A stretch of DNA of 64,000 nucleotides from Bifidobacterium catenulatum subsp. kashiwanohense JCM 15439 = DSM 21854 (GCF_001042615.1 NZ_AP012327.1:1488001-1552000), one strand, 5' to 3'. Counted from the first letter of the stretch, positions 15,062-24,069 are shown. Numbers and translations: made by a program. Notes: generated by a model not told the origin, from the letters alone.

Positions 15062-17266
15062 ATGGGACGGCATTATCTGATAGGACACGGCGAACGGCTG
15101 TCTGAACCGATTGTTCTTCCCCGCGGCGGGGCGACGCCGAAAGATATCTACACATACGAGGAATCGCGTGCGCGGTTGCAGCCGGAACTGCACAGTGCGA
15201 TTGCAAATCTGCCGGACGATCCGGCCCTCGCGCCGAATGATGTGCACGTCTTGCAGATGGTGTTGCATCCGAAGTATCTGGCAAAGTCTTATCATCCATC
15301 CGGGCTGCTCAGGGCGGCCGGCCTGTCCTTGGTGGGCAGCAAGCCGGTACGAATCACAACGGCCGACGATCCAGACAAAGGTGCACGTCTGTCTAGGACG
15401 TTGCTGGTGGCGGGACACAGGCAATCGCTGGAGCATTTCGATTCCCTGCTGCAGGACCCCGACGTTCGATGTGAAGAGTACGCAGGTATCAAGGACATCG
15501 TCAGAATCGAGCGTATCGACAACTACGCATTCGATGACAAGTATCATCCCGCGCCTTCCAATGACGCATGGTACGAACTGGTTCTCCATGAGCTGGACGA
15601 GGATTTGGCGCCAGATAATACCCAGAAGTTCTTGGAGCTCGCGGAAAGGCTCGGAGTAAACGTCGAAGAGCGAATGAACTTCAAGGCCAATAATCTGTTG
15701 TATCTTCCGATTCGGGGACCGGAAGAAGCCGTCAAACGGCTTGCTGAATACTCCAGCGTCCGCGCTCTGCGCCCAATGCCGAGGTTGGGGCTGAGCCCAA
15801 TCAGCTCCGTGAGGAGCATTCGGGAACCCGTTACGCTTCCCGAACCTCCGAGTACGGCGTCTCAGCTGGGGGTTGCGGTGCTTGACGGAGGGCTGCCGCC
15901 GGATAACCCGATATCGTCATGGGTGGACTATATCAAGGCGAATCCCGATGCCGATGATGACGAGCGGTTTTTGGAACACGGGTTGGGGGTATGCTCGGCG
16001 CTACTGTTCGGCAGCCTTAAGTCCGGCCAGCAGCCGCTGCGCACGCGGATAACGGCGGTGAGGGTGCTTGATTCAGAAACGAGGTCCGATGATCCGATCG
16101 CGATGTATAAAGTGCTCAATAACATCGAGAATGTGTTGGAATCGTACCCCTTCCACTACGTCAATCTCAGCCTCGGTCCAGATTTGCCGATTGAGGATGA
16201 CGATGTGAGCGCATGGACGTCGGTTCTTGACCAGATTCTTTCTTCCAAGGACATGCTGCTCAGCGTGGCGGTCGGTAACAACGGTGAAGGGGATGCCGAA
16301 AGCGGGAACAACCGCATCGAATCACCGGGTGACGCAGTCAACGCCCTCGGAGTCGGGGCGTGTGATTCTGAGGATGTGTATTGGATGAGAGCCCCGTATT
16401 CTGCTGTCGGCCCGGGGCGAAGTCCCGGGATCGTCAAGCCCGATTTGGTGGCGTTCGGCGGAACGGAGGGCAATGAATTCATGGTGCTTGGCCCTGGAAC
16501 GTCACCTGCAGCGGTACCGGTTATGGGAACGAGTTTTGCCGCGCCCAACGCGCTACGGCAGGCTGTGCGTATACGCGAGATCTGCGGCCCGGAAATAACT
16601 CCGCTGGTGGCGAAAACGCTGCTGATTCATGCAGCGGAACGCAGAAGGGAAGACAATATGAGCGAAATCGGATGGGGGAAGGTTCCATCCGACGCCACCG
16701 AAATCGTCACGACTGAGGACGGGCGTGCTCTTGTCATCTACAAGGGCAGCATCAGGCCGGGGAAGATAGTGCGGGCGACCATACCCGTGCCGCCACGGCT
16801 TGATCATGGTGACGTAAAGATTAGAGCGACGTTTTCTTTTACCTGCCGGGTGGATCCCCAATCCCCGGATTCATATACGCGTTCTACGCTTGAGGTCACG
16901 TTCAGGCCTGACGCGAACCGAATTGATGAGGGAAAGAAAACGGCAAGGACCGATTCCTTCTTCAGCCGCAACCGCATGGGAACGTCCAGTCTATATCCCG
17001 TAGAGGCCGAGAGAAGATCGGATCAGGGGAAGTGGGAGACGGTACTGCACTCCGAGAGGCAATTCAAGGCAGCGAGACTCGCCAAGCCGGTGTTTGACAT
17101 CCACTATAACGCCCGTGAAGAGGGTGGCGCATCGCTCAGCGTAACGGACAAGTTGGAATACGCGCTTGCGATTACGATTTCCGCCCCAAAGATCGGGAAT
17201 CTCCATCAGCTGATACTGGACGCATATCCCCAGCTGATTTCTCTTGATCCTCTCCTTGGCGTGTGA
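15062..17266 (+). CDS. ietS: subtilisin-like serine protease, IetS-like component
   Basis: 734 residues. An N-terminal region of about 265 residues without signal peptide precedes an S8 protease domain: Asp in VAVLDGGLPPDN (about D275), His in FLEHGLGVCSALLFG (about H306), an oxyanion-region Asn in SVAVGNNGEG, and the Ser in GTSFAAPNALRQ (about S491). A C-terminal beta-rich domain follows (about 550-734). The lack of a secretion signal and the tight spacing to the AAA+ gene point to an intracellular protease controlled by its ATPase partner. In the ietAS scheme this is the toxic or effector subunit. The catalytic triad looks intact. ATG 15062 is preceded by GAAAGGATGATTC. Confidence 0.88.
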   Translation: MGRHYLIGHGERLSEPIVLPRGGATPKDIYTYEESRARLQPELHSAIANLPDDPALAPNDVHVLQMVLHPKYLAKSYHPSGLLRAAGLSLVGSKPVRITTADDPDKGARLSRTLLVAGHRQSLEHFDSLLQDPDVRCEEYAGIKDIVRIERIDNYAFDDKYHPAPSNDAWYELVLHELDEDLAPDNTQKFLELAERLGVNVEERMNFKANNLLYLPIRGPEEAVKRLAEYSSVRALRPMPRLGLSPISSVRSIREPVTLPEPPSTASQLGVAVLDGGLPPDNPISSWVDYIKANPDADDDERFLEHGLGVCSALLFGSLKSGQQPLRTRITAVRVLDSETRSDDPIAMYKVLNNIENVLESYPFHYVNLSLGPDLPIEDDDVSAWTSVLDQILSSKDMLLSVAVGNNGEGDAESGNNRIESPGDAVNALGVGACDSEDVYWMRAPYSAVGPGRSPGIVKPDLVAFGGTEGNEFMVLGPGTSPAAVPVMGTSFAAPNALRQAVRIREICGPEITPLVAKTLLIHAAERRREDNMSEIGWGKVPSDATEIVTTEDGRALVIYKGSIRPGKIVRATIPVPPRLDHGDVKIRATFSFTCRVDPQSPDSYTRSTLEVTFRPDANRIDEGKKTARTDSFFSRNRMGTSSLYPVEAERRSDQGKWETVLHSERQFKAARLAKPVFDIHYNAREEGGASLSVTDKLEYALAITISAPKIGNLHQLILDAYPQLISLDPLLGV

Positions 17267-17326
17267 CGCGCGTTTCGTCGGGGTTCGCCGGTGTCCGGTG
17301 TCCGACGGTTCGGTGCGCAAGGGAAA

Positions 17327-17374
17327 GGGGTGGCAGGCCGGATCCGACCTCATTGGGATCCGGTCTGCCACCCC
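17327..17374. terminator. long inverted repeat after ietS, probable terminator
   Basis: 19-base arms, GGGGTGGCAGGCCGGATCC and GGATCCGGTCTGCCACCCC, with one wobble position and a 10-base loop. They lie 60 bases past the ietS stop and before the convergent adhesin. The U-tracts are short on both strands, so termination is likely but not certain; an element-end repeat is the other option. Confidence 0.55.
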
Positions 17375-17415
17375 GTTCTGGTTTCCATGGTGCGCGGGAA
17401 GGGGTTCCCGCGGCG

Positions 17416-17482
17416 TGCCCCCGCCGGGAGTCGAACCCGGCGCCGTCACAAAGGAGAAAACAAAGACGGTACCGGTGGGGGC
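17416..17482 (-). other. tRNA-like relic (acceptor stem and T-arm)
   Basis: Read on the minus strand, GCCCCCA and CGGGGGC give an acceptor stem with 6 of 7 pairs, and CCGGG-TTCGACT-CCCGG is a perfect T-arm in the right register, followed by A. Between them there is no D-arm, and the anticodon-like stem (CCGTC/GACGG) has a 17-base loop. The total is about 6 bases too short and lacks CCA. It is therefore not a working tRNA, but looks like a degraded tRNA (an Arg-type acceptor is one possibility) or an integration-site remnant. Confidence 0.4.
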
Positions 17483-17587
17483 CTTGGGCGCGTCCGGGAA
17501 GGGAAAGGATCCGGGCGCGCCCGTGGGCCTGTACGGCGGATCATGGGGAACGGTCCGCCGCACGGGCCCGGGGTCAGGTTCGTCGGA

Positions 17588-20500
17588 TCACTCCTCCGAG
17601 CCCTCGGTGTCGGCCGGGGCCTTCGCCTCGCGTCGGCGGGACGCGATCAGCAGGGCCGCGCCTCCGCTGAGCACGACGACCGCGGCCAGCGCGATCAGCG
17701 CGATGCCCGCGCCGGTCTGGGCGAGGCTCTTGCGGTAGCCGTTCCAGTCGTCGGTGGCGGACTCCACCTTGGTGTCCGCGCAGTAGTCCTTGCCGTCGAT
17801 GGTCACGACGTCATCGGACTTGCTCTCGGTCTCGGCCTCGGGCTTGGAGCCGTACTCGTCGTCCGAGGTGCCGTCACCGAACGGGGCCGACGTGTCGACC
17901 GGACATTCGGTCAACGGGGTGCCGGTGACCTTGGCTCGGTCGGTGTGGGTCTTGGTGACGCCCTTGAGCGTGCCGGTGACCTCGACGCTTTCGCCGGGCT
18001 TGAGCACCTTGGTGTCCCAGTCGGCCGGGTACTTGAGGTCCACGACCTCGCCGTCGCCGACGATGGTGGAGTCCTCGAGCTTGATGTCCTTGGTGCGGAA
18101 CACCGCGCCCTGCTTCGTGTCGGGGTCGGTCTTGCTCGTGTTCGTGATGGTGAACACGATCTCCGTGTCGCCGGAGACGGTCAAAGCGTCCTTCGAATTG
18201 TCGCGGTCGCCGTTCGGCCAGCCGGACTTGCGGTCCCACTTCTGGACGTCGATGCTCGGGGTCATGTCCGGGGTGCGGGTCCACACGACGTTGGATTCGA
18301 GAGTCTTGTCGTTGTAGTGCTCCGTGAACTGATTCTCGTGGCGGTCGGTCACGGCGAGGCGCTTGCACTGGATGTAGGCGCGCCAGCCGGCCTCATGGGA
18401 GTCGTCGGACACGAGGGCCCTGTAGCGGTCGGTCGCTTCGATGGTGACGACGTTGCGGCCGTCGACGGTGGCCGCGGAGAGGGTGAAGAGGTCGCCGCCG
18501 AGCTTCGAGCTGTCGAAACCGGAGCCGGCGATCCTGTCGCCCTTGGACGCGAGGACCTCGCCGCCTGAAAGCAGGTCGCGGGTCGCGTACACGGCCCACT
18601 GGCCGGTGTATTCGTCGAAGGCCGGGTCGAGGGAGTCGACGATGTCCCACTTGTCGACCTGCGGGTAGGCGCGGTTGGCCGGCAGGATGGAGCTGTCGAG
18701 CTGGTAGAGGAAGCTGCGGCCCTTGTAGATGCTCTTGCCGTTGGCGGATGCGCCGCCGACCTTCACGGTGACGTCCTTGGCCGGGTTGATGGGCTTCAGG
18801 GGGTTCGTGACCTCGTTGGTGTCCTTGCGGATCTTGTTGAGCACCTGCGTGGCCTTGTTCTTCACGGTGTAGCCGTCGGTGACCTTGATGACGGTCATCG
18901 GCATGGTCACGGTGTACGTGTGGCCGAGAAGCGTCTGGTCGATGGCGGGCTGAGTGAGCGGGTCATGCTCGTCGGACTCGCTGTAGGCCTTGAGGTCTTC
19001 CGGCTGCGGGTCGCCCTTGACGGTCTCGCCCGTCGCGGGGATCTCGGTGTCGACCAGCTTGGCGTAGGCGTAGAGCACGCCGTCCTTGTCCTGGATGTTG
19101 AACTTGGAAGTGACGTCCTTGCCGGTCTCGTCGGTGATCTCCACGTTGGTGGCGTCGAGTTTCAGGTACTCGTCGTCGTAGTCGTCGGTCATGCCGAGCC
19201 TCCAGACCTTGTAGGCCTGGTTGTCCTGCCTGGCGTCGATGTCGACGCGGTAGTAGATCTCGTCTCCCAGCAGGGCGGTCTTGCCGTCGATGCTGATCGT
19301 CGGGTCCTTCTGCGTGTCCTTCTTGACGGGGTCGAGCTTCGGCGGGATGTTGAACACCTCGTTGCTCGGGGTGATCGAGTTGTTGAGGGTCAGCACCCAC
19401 TTGTTGCCGACCTTGTGGTCGGTGGGGGCGTCGTCGGCGACGGTTCCCTCGAAGCGGACCTGGAGGCGGGGGCTGGTGCCGGCGCGCCACTGGCTGATCG
19501 TCTCCTGGTCGGTGACGGTCAGGGTGAACATGTGCTTGGAATCATCCCACGTGGTCGTGTACTTCTTCTTGGACACCGGCTTGCCGGTGTCCAGGTCCAT
19601 CATCTCCAGGGTCTGCTTGTCCGGTTTCAGATAGGCGTCGTAGGAGTCGGTGAAGCTCACGGACTTGACCTCGTAGGCGAGGTCGGCCGGCAGTTGCGGC
19701 TGGGTGTTGAGCTGGTATTCGACCTTCTGGCCGGGCTGGACGACTTTGCCGTCCACGCTCTCCTGGTCGCCGCCCTGGCTCGCCTCGGACACGACGTCCT
19801 TCTTGACCGGTGGGATGTAGCCGCAGATCTGCGGTTCGTTGGTCGGTTCGGTGTGGTTGTTCACGGTCTCGGAGCCGCTGTTGGTCAGGTTCTTGCCGGT
19901 CGGTGCGGCGCAGAAGGTGAGCTCGTCGCCCGCGGCCTTGCCGTAGTCCTTGCGGACCTGTTCCGCGCCCTTGCCGTCGGCGAAGTTGATCTTGCCGGGG
20001 ATCAGGAGCGTGACCTGCTTCGGGTTCTTCAGTCCCTTGAGCCCTTTGAGGTAGGAGGTCTTGGCGGCGGCGGTGGCCTTGGTGCCTTGGACTGTGATGT
20101 CGAACTGGTCGGTCACGTCCTTGCCAGTGTTGACGATGTCGCTCACGCTGCTTTCGCGGTCGGTGCCCGCTTCGGCCTCGTAGACGCGGATGTTCTTCGT
20201 GTCGGCGTCGAAGATGTAGTCGGCGGCAGTCCAGTCGTCCGTGAGGACGAGCTTCTTGGGCGCTTGGATCAGATTCTTGCCGATGGTGCCGTTGACGACG
20301 CTGCCGAGACGGCTACCGTCGAGGTAGGTGTGCGAGTCGCCGCCGGTCTTGTTGGTCTCCTGCGGGTCGATGACGGCCTGCCATCTGCCGTTCTGCTCGA
20401 AGATCCAGGACTTGTCCGGGTTCGGCTGCCAGGTGTCGAACTCCTTGCTGCCGGCGTCGGCCTCGGGCTCCTGGTTCCACTTGCCGGTCGCGTGGTCCTT

Positions 20501-21841
20501 GACCTTCCTGAAGTCCTTCGGCTTGCTGACGGTGATGTCAAAGCTGAACTCGATCTCGTGGTCCAATGGCATCTCGCCCTTGTCGGCCGTGCGCACGGCG
20601 GTCACGGTGTTCGCGGCCTTGTCCCATCCGATCTGGAACTCGCCGCTCACGTCGCGGTCGTTGTCGCTCTTGTCGACGAGACGGTAGTTGTCGACGGTGC
20701 AGTCGACGCCGTCGGCGGTGATCTCGTCCTTGAACGCCATCTCGTAGCCGCCCTTGCCGGTGCCGTAGGTGATGACGGTGCGGTTGGTCATGCCGTCCGC
20801 GCTCACGCCCTCGTCGATGGTCTTGACCGGCGGGGATGGCGGTTCGGCGCTCACGCTCCAGGTCTCGGCCGGATCCTTGTCGGCCGTGTCGACGGCCGCG
20901 TTCATCCTGCCCTGCTTGGCGATCTGGATGTCGATCCAGTATTGTCCTTCCTGCCAGTGGTTCATGCCGAAGTCGGCGGGCGTGGCGAGGTTGTCGAGCC
21001 GGGTGTCGCCGTTGTTGGCGAAGGTGATCGGCTTGCTGACCGTCTTGGCGGCGACGTAGCCGTTCTTCTGGCCCTCGTAGTGGATGATGGCGGTGCCGTT
21101 CAGGCTTTCCTTGATGCTGCTGCCGTTGTTGCTCGCGTGCAGGATGTCGCTGATCGGGTCGGTGGAGCCGACCTTCAGATCGGTCCTCTGCCCGTGCGTG
21201 GTGGAGACGCTCAGCGTATAGTTCGGCGGGACGGGCTGGTACTTGTCAAGCGCGATGATGACGATGCTGGCCGTGCTGGACACGTACCGTTCCATGAGCT
21301 TGTCCACGCTCGTGGACGGATCATCATCAAACGCGGTAGAGGTCTTATAGTGACGAGTCCCAGCATAGTTGTAATCGCCTGGTGCGATGTACTTGTTCCA
21401 GTTGTCCTTCCACACGCTCTGGTCGTAGATGCCGGACCCGTTCCATACGCTGGTGGTCGTGCCGTTGCCCGAGACCGCGCCGACCGCGACGACACGGCAG
21501 TCGCCGTCGCCCTCGCCTGGATGGCGCTGGTGGAAACCGTCCACGCAACGGTCGTTCGCATCCTTCAACGCGGCTGCGGCCTTGCCGGCTGAGTCGTCCA
21601 TCCTCACGCCCGCGTTGGCCATGGCGCTGCTCACGCTGTTGATGTCGGTCGCCGGACCCCATGAGCCGGACGCGTCGTCCTTGTACTGCCAGAACTGCGT
21701 TGCCGCGCCGCTGCCGCCGGTGCCGGGCCTGTTGCCGGCCTCGCCGCCGGCGTAGGCGGTGCCCGCGGTCAGGCCGCCAGCCAGGGTGACCACGGCCGTC
21801 AGCAACGCCAACGCCTTCCGTTTATTATTGGTGGAAACCAA
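17588..21841 (-). CDS. LAQTG-anchored surface adhesin with isopeptide-type domains
   Basis: 1417 residues from a TTG start at 21841, placed by AAAGGAGAGG 4-5 bases upstream and by the signal peptide that begins there (KRKALALLTAVVTLAGGLTAGTAYAGG). The ectodomain consists of an N-terminal domain followed by three or four beta-rich modules, each introduced by a PVKKD or NPAKD segment. This is typical of SspB/antigen I/II-like isopeptide-forming adhesin domains. The C-terminus has a sortase signal SLAQTG, a TM helix and RRR tail; LAQTG rather than LPXTG is common in actinobacteria and suits a class E-type sortase. Such proteins on conjugative elements help donor-recipient aggregation. A copy of its last domain is in the chimeric ORF at 13 kb. 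Confidence 0.88.
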   Translation of the reverse strand: MVSTNNKRKALALLTAVVTLAGGLTAGTAYAGGEAGNRPGTGGSGAATQFWQYKDDASGSWGPATDINSVSSAMANAGVRMDDSAGKAAAALKDANDRCVDGFHQRHPGEGDGDCRVVAVGAVSGNGTTTSVWNGSGIYDQSVWKDNWNKYIAPGDYNYAGTRHYKTSTAFDDDPSTSVDKLMERYVSSTASIVIIALDKYQPVPPNYTLSVSTTHGQRTDLKVGSTDPISDILHASNNGSSIKESLNGTAIIHYEGQKNGYVAAKTVSKPITFANNGDTRLDNLATPADFGMNHWQEGQYWIDIQIAKQGRMNAAVDTADKDPAETWSVSAEPPSPPVKTIDEGVSADGMTNRTVITYGTGKGGYEMAFKDEITADGVDCTVDNYRLVDKSDNDRDVSGEFQIGWDKAANTVTAVRTADKGEMPLDHEIEFSFDITVSKPKDFRKVKDHATGKWNQEPEADAGSKEFDTWQPNPDKSWIFEQNGRWQAVIDPQETNKTGGDSHTYLDGSRLGSVVNGTIGKNLIQAPKKLVLTDDWTAADYIFDADTKNIRVYEAEAGTDRESSVSDIVNTGKDVTDQFDITVQGTKATAAAKTSYLKGLKGLKNPKQVTLLIPGKINFADGKGAEQVRKDYGKAAGDELTFCAAPTGKNLTNSGSETVNNHTEPTNEPQICGYIPPVKKDVVSEASQGGDQESVDGKVVQPGQKVEYQLNTQPQLPADLAYEVKSVSFTDSYDAYLKPDKQTLEMMDLDTGKPVSKKKYTTTWDDSKHMFTLTVTDQETISQWRAGTSPRLQVRFEGTVADDAPTDHKVGNKWVLTLNNSITPSNEVFNIPPKLDPVKKDTQKDPTISIDGKTALLGDEIYYRVDIDARQDNQAYKVWRLGMTDDYDDEYLKLDATNVEITDETGKDVTSKFNIQDKDGVLYAYAKLVDTEIPATGETVKGDPQPEDLKAYSESDEHDPLTQPAIDQTLLGHTYTVTMPMTVIKVTDGYTVKNKATQVLNKIRKDTNEVTNPLKPINPAKDVTVKVGGASANGKSIYKGRSFLYQLDSSILPANRAYPQVDKWDIVDSLDPAFDEYTGQWAVYATRDLLSGGEVLASKGDRIAGSGFDSSKLGGDLFTLSAATVDGRNVVTIEATDRYRALVSDDSHEAGWRAYIQCKRLAVTDRHENQFTEHYNDKTLESNVVWTRTPDMTPSIDVQKWDRKSGWPNGDRDNSKDALTVSGDTEIVFTITNTSKTDPDTKQGAVFRTKDIKLEDSTIVGDGEVVDLKYPADWDTKVLKPGESVEVTGTLKGVTKTHTDRAKVTGTPLTECPVDTSAPFGDGTSDDEYGSKPEAETESKSDDVVTIDGKDYCADTKVESATDDWNGYRKSLAQTGAGIALIALAAVVVLSGGAALLIASRRREAKAPADTEGSEE

Positions 21842-21965
21842 TGTTCCTCTCCTTTCAGAGATTCTGCACTTGACTATGTCGGGTCGGGAATCGCGATCCC
21901 CGACCGATACCATTGCAACCCGGTTTCACTGACTCCGGTTTGGACATTCGCGCAGGAGACAGGAA

Positions 21966-21999
21966 AGGGCCGTCCCACGGATGTTCGTGGAACGGCCCT
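21966..21999 (-). terminator. terminator after the 22-kb exported protein gene
   Basis: Minus-strand AGGGCCGTTCCACGA and CGTGGGACGGCCCT form a stem of about 14 pairs followed by TTTCCT. It lies 25 bases past the stop at 22024 and separates that gene from the adhesin, which should then have its own promoter between about 21842 and 21960. Confidence 0.8.
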
Positions 22000-22023
22000 G
22001 AAAGAGAAACGGAGTCGACCGGC

Positions 22024-22956
22024 TTAATGTTGGATTGGGATGGAGCAATCCTCCAAACTACAGGCACCTGGATCACCGTGTCCGCCGCTGGTCGGCCCCG
22101 ACCAGCCTGACCCACCGGACGACGAGCCGCCCGTCGAATCCGAGGATGCGCCCGCCGAACCGGCGTTTGTGTAGGAGCGGCCCGAACTCGTGCCGGCGTT
22201 CGTATAGGACGGCGTGTACGACTGGGCCTGCCGTTGCGACTGTGCGGCCGCAGCGGCGGCGGCCTGAGCCGCGGCCTCCTGTTCGGCTTTCGCCTTCGCG
22301 GCGGCCTCCGCGTCCGCCTTCTCCCTCGCCGTCTTCGATTCGTTGACCTCTTTCACGGCTTTTGCGATGGCGTCCGCGTCGCGTTTTTTGATGGCGTCCA
22401 GCAGGCTTGCGCGGGTCTTGTCGTCCGCCACCTTGCCGTCGGTCTGCTTGTACAGCGCGTTCGCGTCGTCCACGGTCTTGTCGAGTTTGGACGTTTCGAC
22501 CGCGTTCACCAGCCTGTTCAGGGACTTCCCGTGCGTCCAGTACCATGCCGTGTTCGCGGTGATGGCCTTCGTGGCCGTGACCACGGCGTCCCTTGAATCC
22601 GCTTTGCAGGACACGGTCTTCGGCGTGGATGCCTTCATGGCCTTGGATAGGACGTCAAGGGTCTTCGCGTCCTTCACGCTTTTCACGTCGGTCTTCGCCA
22701 TACTGGCGGCCTTGCCGTTCAATAGCGCGTTGTACGCGGTCGTCGCGACGTGGAGACGTTCGCTCGCTGCCGCGCAGTCCGCCTTGGCTTCGGCCATGAG
22801 ACGATCCGTGTGGGTCTTCCACACGATGCCACCCGCCGCGAGCAGCGCAATGACGGCAACGGCGATAATGGCGACGGCCCGTCCGCGATGCGGTTTCTTC
22901 GTCTTCTCTTCCATAGGCTCGGACGAAAGTTCGAAGGTCTCCTCTTTCTCTGTCAT
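22024..22956 (-). CDS. single-TM exported coiled-coil protein, paralogue of 5408-6778
   Basis: 310 residues. ATG 22956 is chosen because it has a strong SD (AAGGAGGACAA). An upstream in-frame ATG at 23037 overlaps the stop of the RHH gene (ATGA) and could add 27 residues. A short acidic cytoplasmic part is followed by one TM (AVAIIAVAVIALLAAGGIVW), a helical stalk with two cysteines, and an Ala/Gln then Ser/Gly-rich tail. The stalk segment from KLDKTVDDANALYK to NESKTAREKADAEA is nearly identical to that of the membrane protein at 5408-6778, but this one lacks the variant-LRR domain. It sits last in the parA operon. The function is unknown; a structural or aggregation role at the surface is inference. 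Confidence 0.75.
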   Translation of the reverse strand: MTEKEETFELSSEPMEEKTKKPHRGRAVAIIAVAVIALLAAGGIVWKTHTDRLMAEAKADCAAASERLHVATTAYNALLNGKAASMAKTDVKSVKDAKTLDVLSKAMKASTPKTVSCKADSRDAVVTATKAITANTAWYWTHGKSLNRLVNAVETSKLDKTVDDANALYKQTDGKVADDKTRASLLDAIKKRDADAIAKAVKEVNESKTAREKADAEAAAKAKAEQEAAAQAAAAAAAQSQRQAQSYTPSYTNAGTSSGRSYTNAGSAGASSDSTGGSSSGGSGWSGPTSGGHGDPGACSLEDCSIPIQH

Positions 22957-23033
22957 TTGTCCTCCTTGTTTCTTAGGCTCACAGCTTATCGGATCGGCGG
23001 GGCCATCCGCATCAAGAATCATGATGCGGTCCA

Positions 23034-23315
23034 TCATTCCCCTCCATTCAAGCCCAAGTACATCTCGAGGGCGGAATCGACCACCTCCTGGATGCGCATG
23101 TCGTGTTCGGCGGCGTAGGTCTTGAGCCTGCGTCGGGTCGAGGCGCGCAGGCTCACGCTGGTCTTCACCCAGCCCTCCGCGTCGTTCGGTTTCACGGTCC
23201 TCCGGTTTTTCGGTATTCCGGTTTCCACCGATTCCGGTCTTCCGGTATCCGCCGGTTCCGTCCGGTCGCTGTTGAGCAGCGCGGTCAGGTCGCGCGGACG
23301 GGGCGTCAGGTTCAT
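23034..23315 (-). CDS. ribbon-helix-helix DNA-binding protein, ParA partner
   Basis: 93 residues, starting 5 bases after the parA stop. The C-terminal 45 residues (WVKTSVSLRASTRRRLKTYAAEHDMRIQEVVDSALEMYL) have the strand-helix-helix pattern of RHH proteins; the N-terminus is flexible and basic. ParA genes followed by a small RHH protein are type Ib partition cassettes, in which the RHH protein binds the centromere and represses the operon. CCGGTTTTTCGG repeats upstream of parA, one of them also inside this gene, are candidate binding sites. Confidence 0.75.
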   Translation of the reverse strand: MNLTPRPRDLTALLNSDRTEPADTGRPESVETGIPKNRRTVKPNDAEGWVKTSVSLRASTRRRLKTYAAEHDMRIQEVVDSALEMYLGLNGGE

Positions 23316-23320
23316 GTTCC

Positions 23321-23992
23321 TCACAGGTCCTCCTCCTTGTCCTTGAGCTGTCGCATGGTCTGCTTGAGTTCGGCGGCCAGGTCGCGGTACTCGTGCAGGC
23401 GGGACCCGCGGGGGCGGGTGGATTTCGCGTTGAGGATGTCCTGGCGCTTCGGGATCAGCGTCTCGAAGCACGCGATGTCCGAGTCGTCGATCCACGCCAG
23501 CGCATCACGCAGAGCGGTCGTGTTGGCCTCGGTGCGGCACAGGAGGATCGCGGCGGGGATGCCACGATTCTCGCACAGGCTCTTCACGCCGGCGGCCTGG
23601 TCGAGGTCGATGCGGCTGGGGCTCGAGGGAATGACCACGAGGTCCGCGTTGTTCACCGATTCGTCCAACGCGCGCCCGTACGGGGCGGAATCGATCAGCA
23701 CCCAGTCGACGGGGTCGTCGAGCCGGTCGTTGATCCCGTGCAGGTGCTTGATGTCGGCCGGCGCGGCGGACATCACGTCGAACGGCAGCGGGTCTCCGAT
23801 CTCGGCGGCCAGGTACCACCAGTCCTTCGCGTCGCCCTGCACGTCCGCGTCGGCGACGAGCACACGCTGCTCGCCCCGGGACTGGTCCACGAGGGCGCAG
23901 GCCAGAAACACGGCGCTCGTGGTCTTCATGCTGCCGCCCTTGCCGGTCGCCAATGCGATCACCATCGGCTCGCGGGTCTTCTTGTCGTTCAT
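23321..23992 (-). CDS. parA: ParA-family partition ATPase
   Basis: 223 residues with a deviant Walker A (ATGKGGSMKTTSAVFLA, about residues 15-31), a DADVQGDAKDW switch region and VLIDSAPYG Walker B. There is no N-terminal HTH, so it belongs to the small ParA type that relies on a separate DNA-binding partner, here the RHH protein just downstream. The middle of the element and the link to an initiator-like gene suggest maintenance of an extrachromosomal stage of the conjugative element rather than chromosome segregation. It starts at ATG 23992 behind AAGGAGAAACCG. Confidence 0.9.
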   Translation of the reverse strand: MNDKKTREPMVIALATGKGGSMKTTSAVFLACALVDQSRGEQRVLVADADVQGDAKDWWYLAAEIGDPLPFDVMSAAPADIKHLHGINDRLDDPVDWVLIDSAPYGRALDESVNNADLVVIPSSPSRIDLDQAAGVKSLCENRGIPAAILLCRTEANTTALRDALAWIDDSDIACFETLIPKRQDILNAKSTRPRGSRLHEYRDLAAELKQTMRQLKDKEEDL

Positions 23993-24022
23993 CGGTTTCT
24001 CCTTATTTCAGTATGTCGGTAT

Positions 24023-24069
24023 CCGGTTTTTCGGCATTCCGGTTAGTTGGTTTTTCGGCATTGCGGTTT
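24023..24069. repeat. repeats upstream of parA, candidate parS/operator
   Basis: Two copies of a roughly 20-base repeat (CCGGTTTTTCGGCATTCCGG, then TGGTTTTTCGGCATTGCGG) lie 30-75 bases upstream of parA. A third (CCGGTTTTTCGGTATTCCGG) is inside the RHH gene at about 23202-23221, with further TTCCGGT half-copies to 23265. This position fits RHH operator and centromere sites. Confidence 0.5.

Noticed and set aside
17417..17482. Functional tRNA gene
   Set aside because: No D-arm, a 17-base anticodon-like loop and a length about 6 bases short.
18920..21592. 890-codon + strand open frame
   Set aside because: It is antisense to the adhesin. High GC keeps the frame open; the protein is Val/Gly/Asp-rich with no fold or motif, and the adhesin has a signal peptide, sortase motif and SD.
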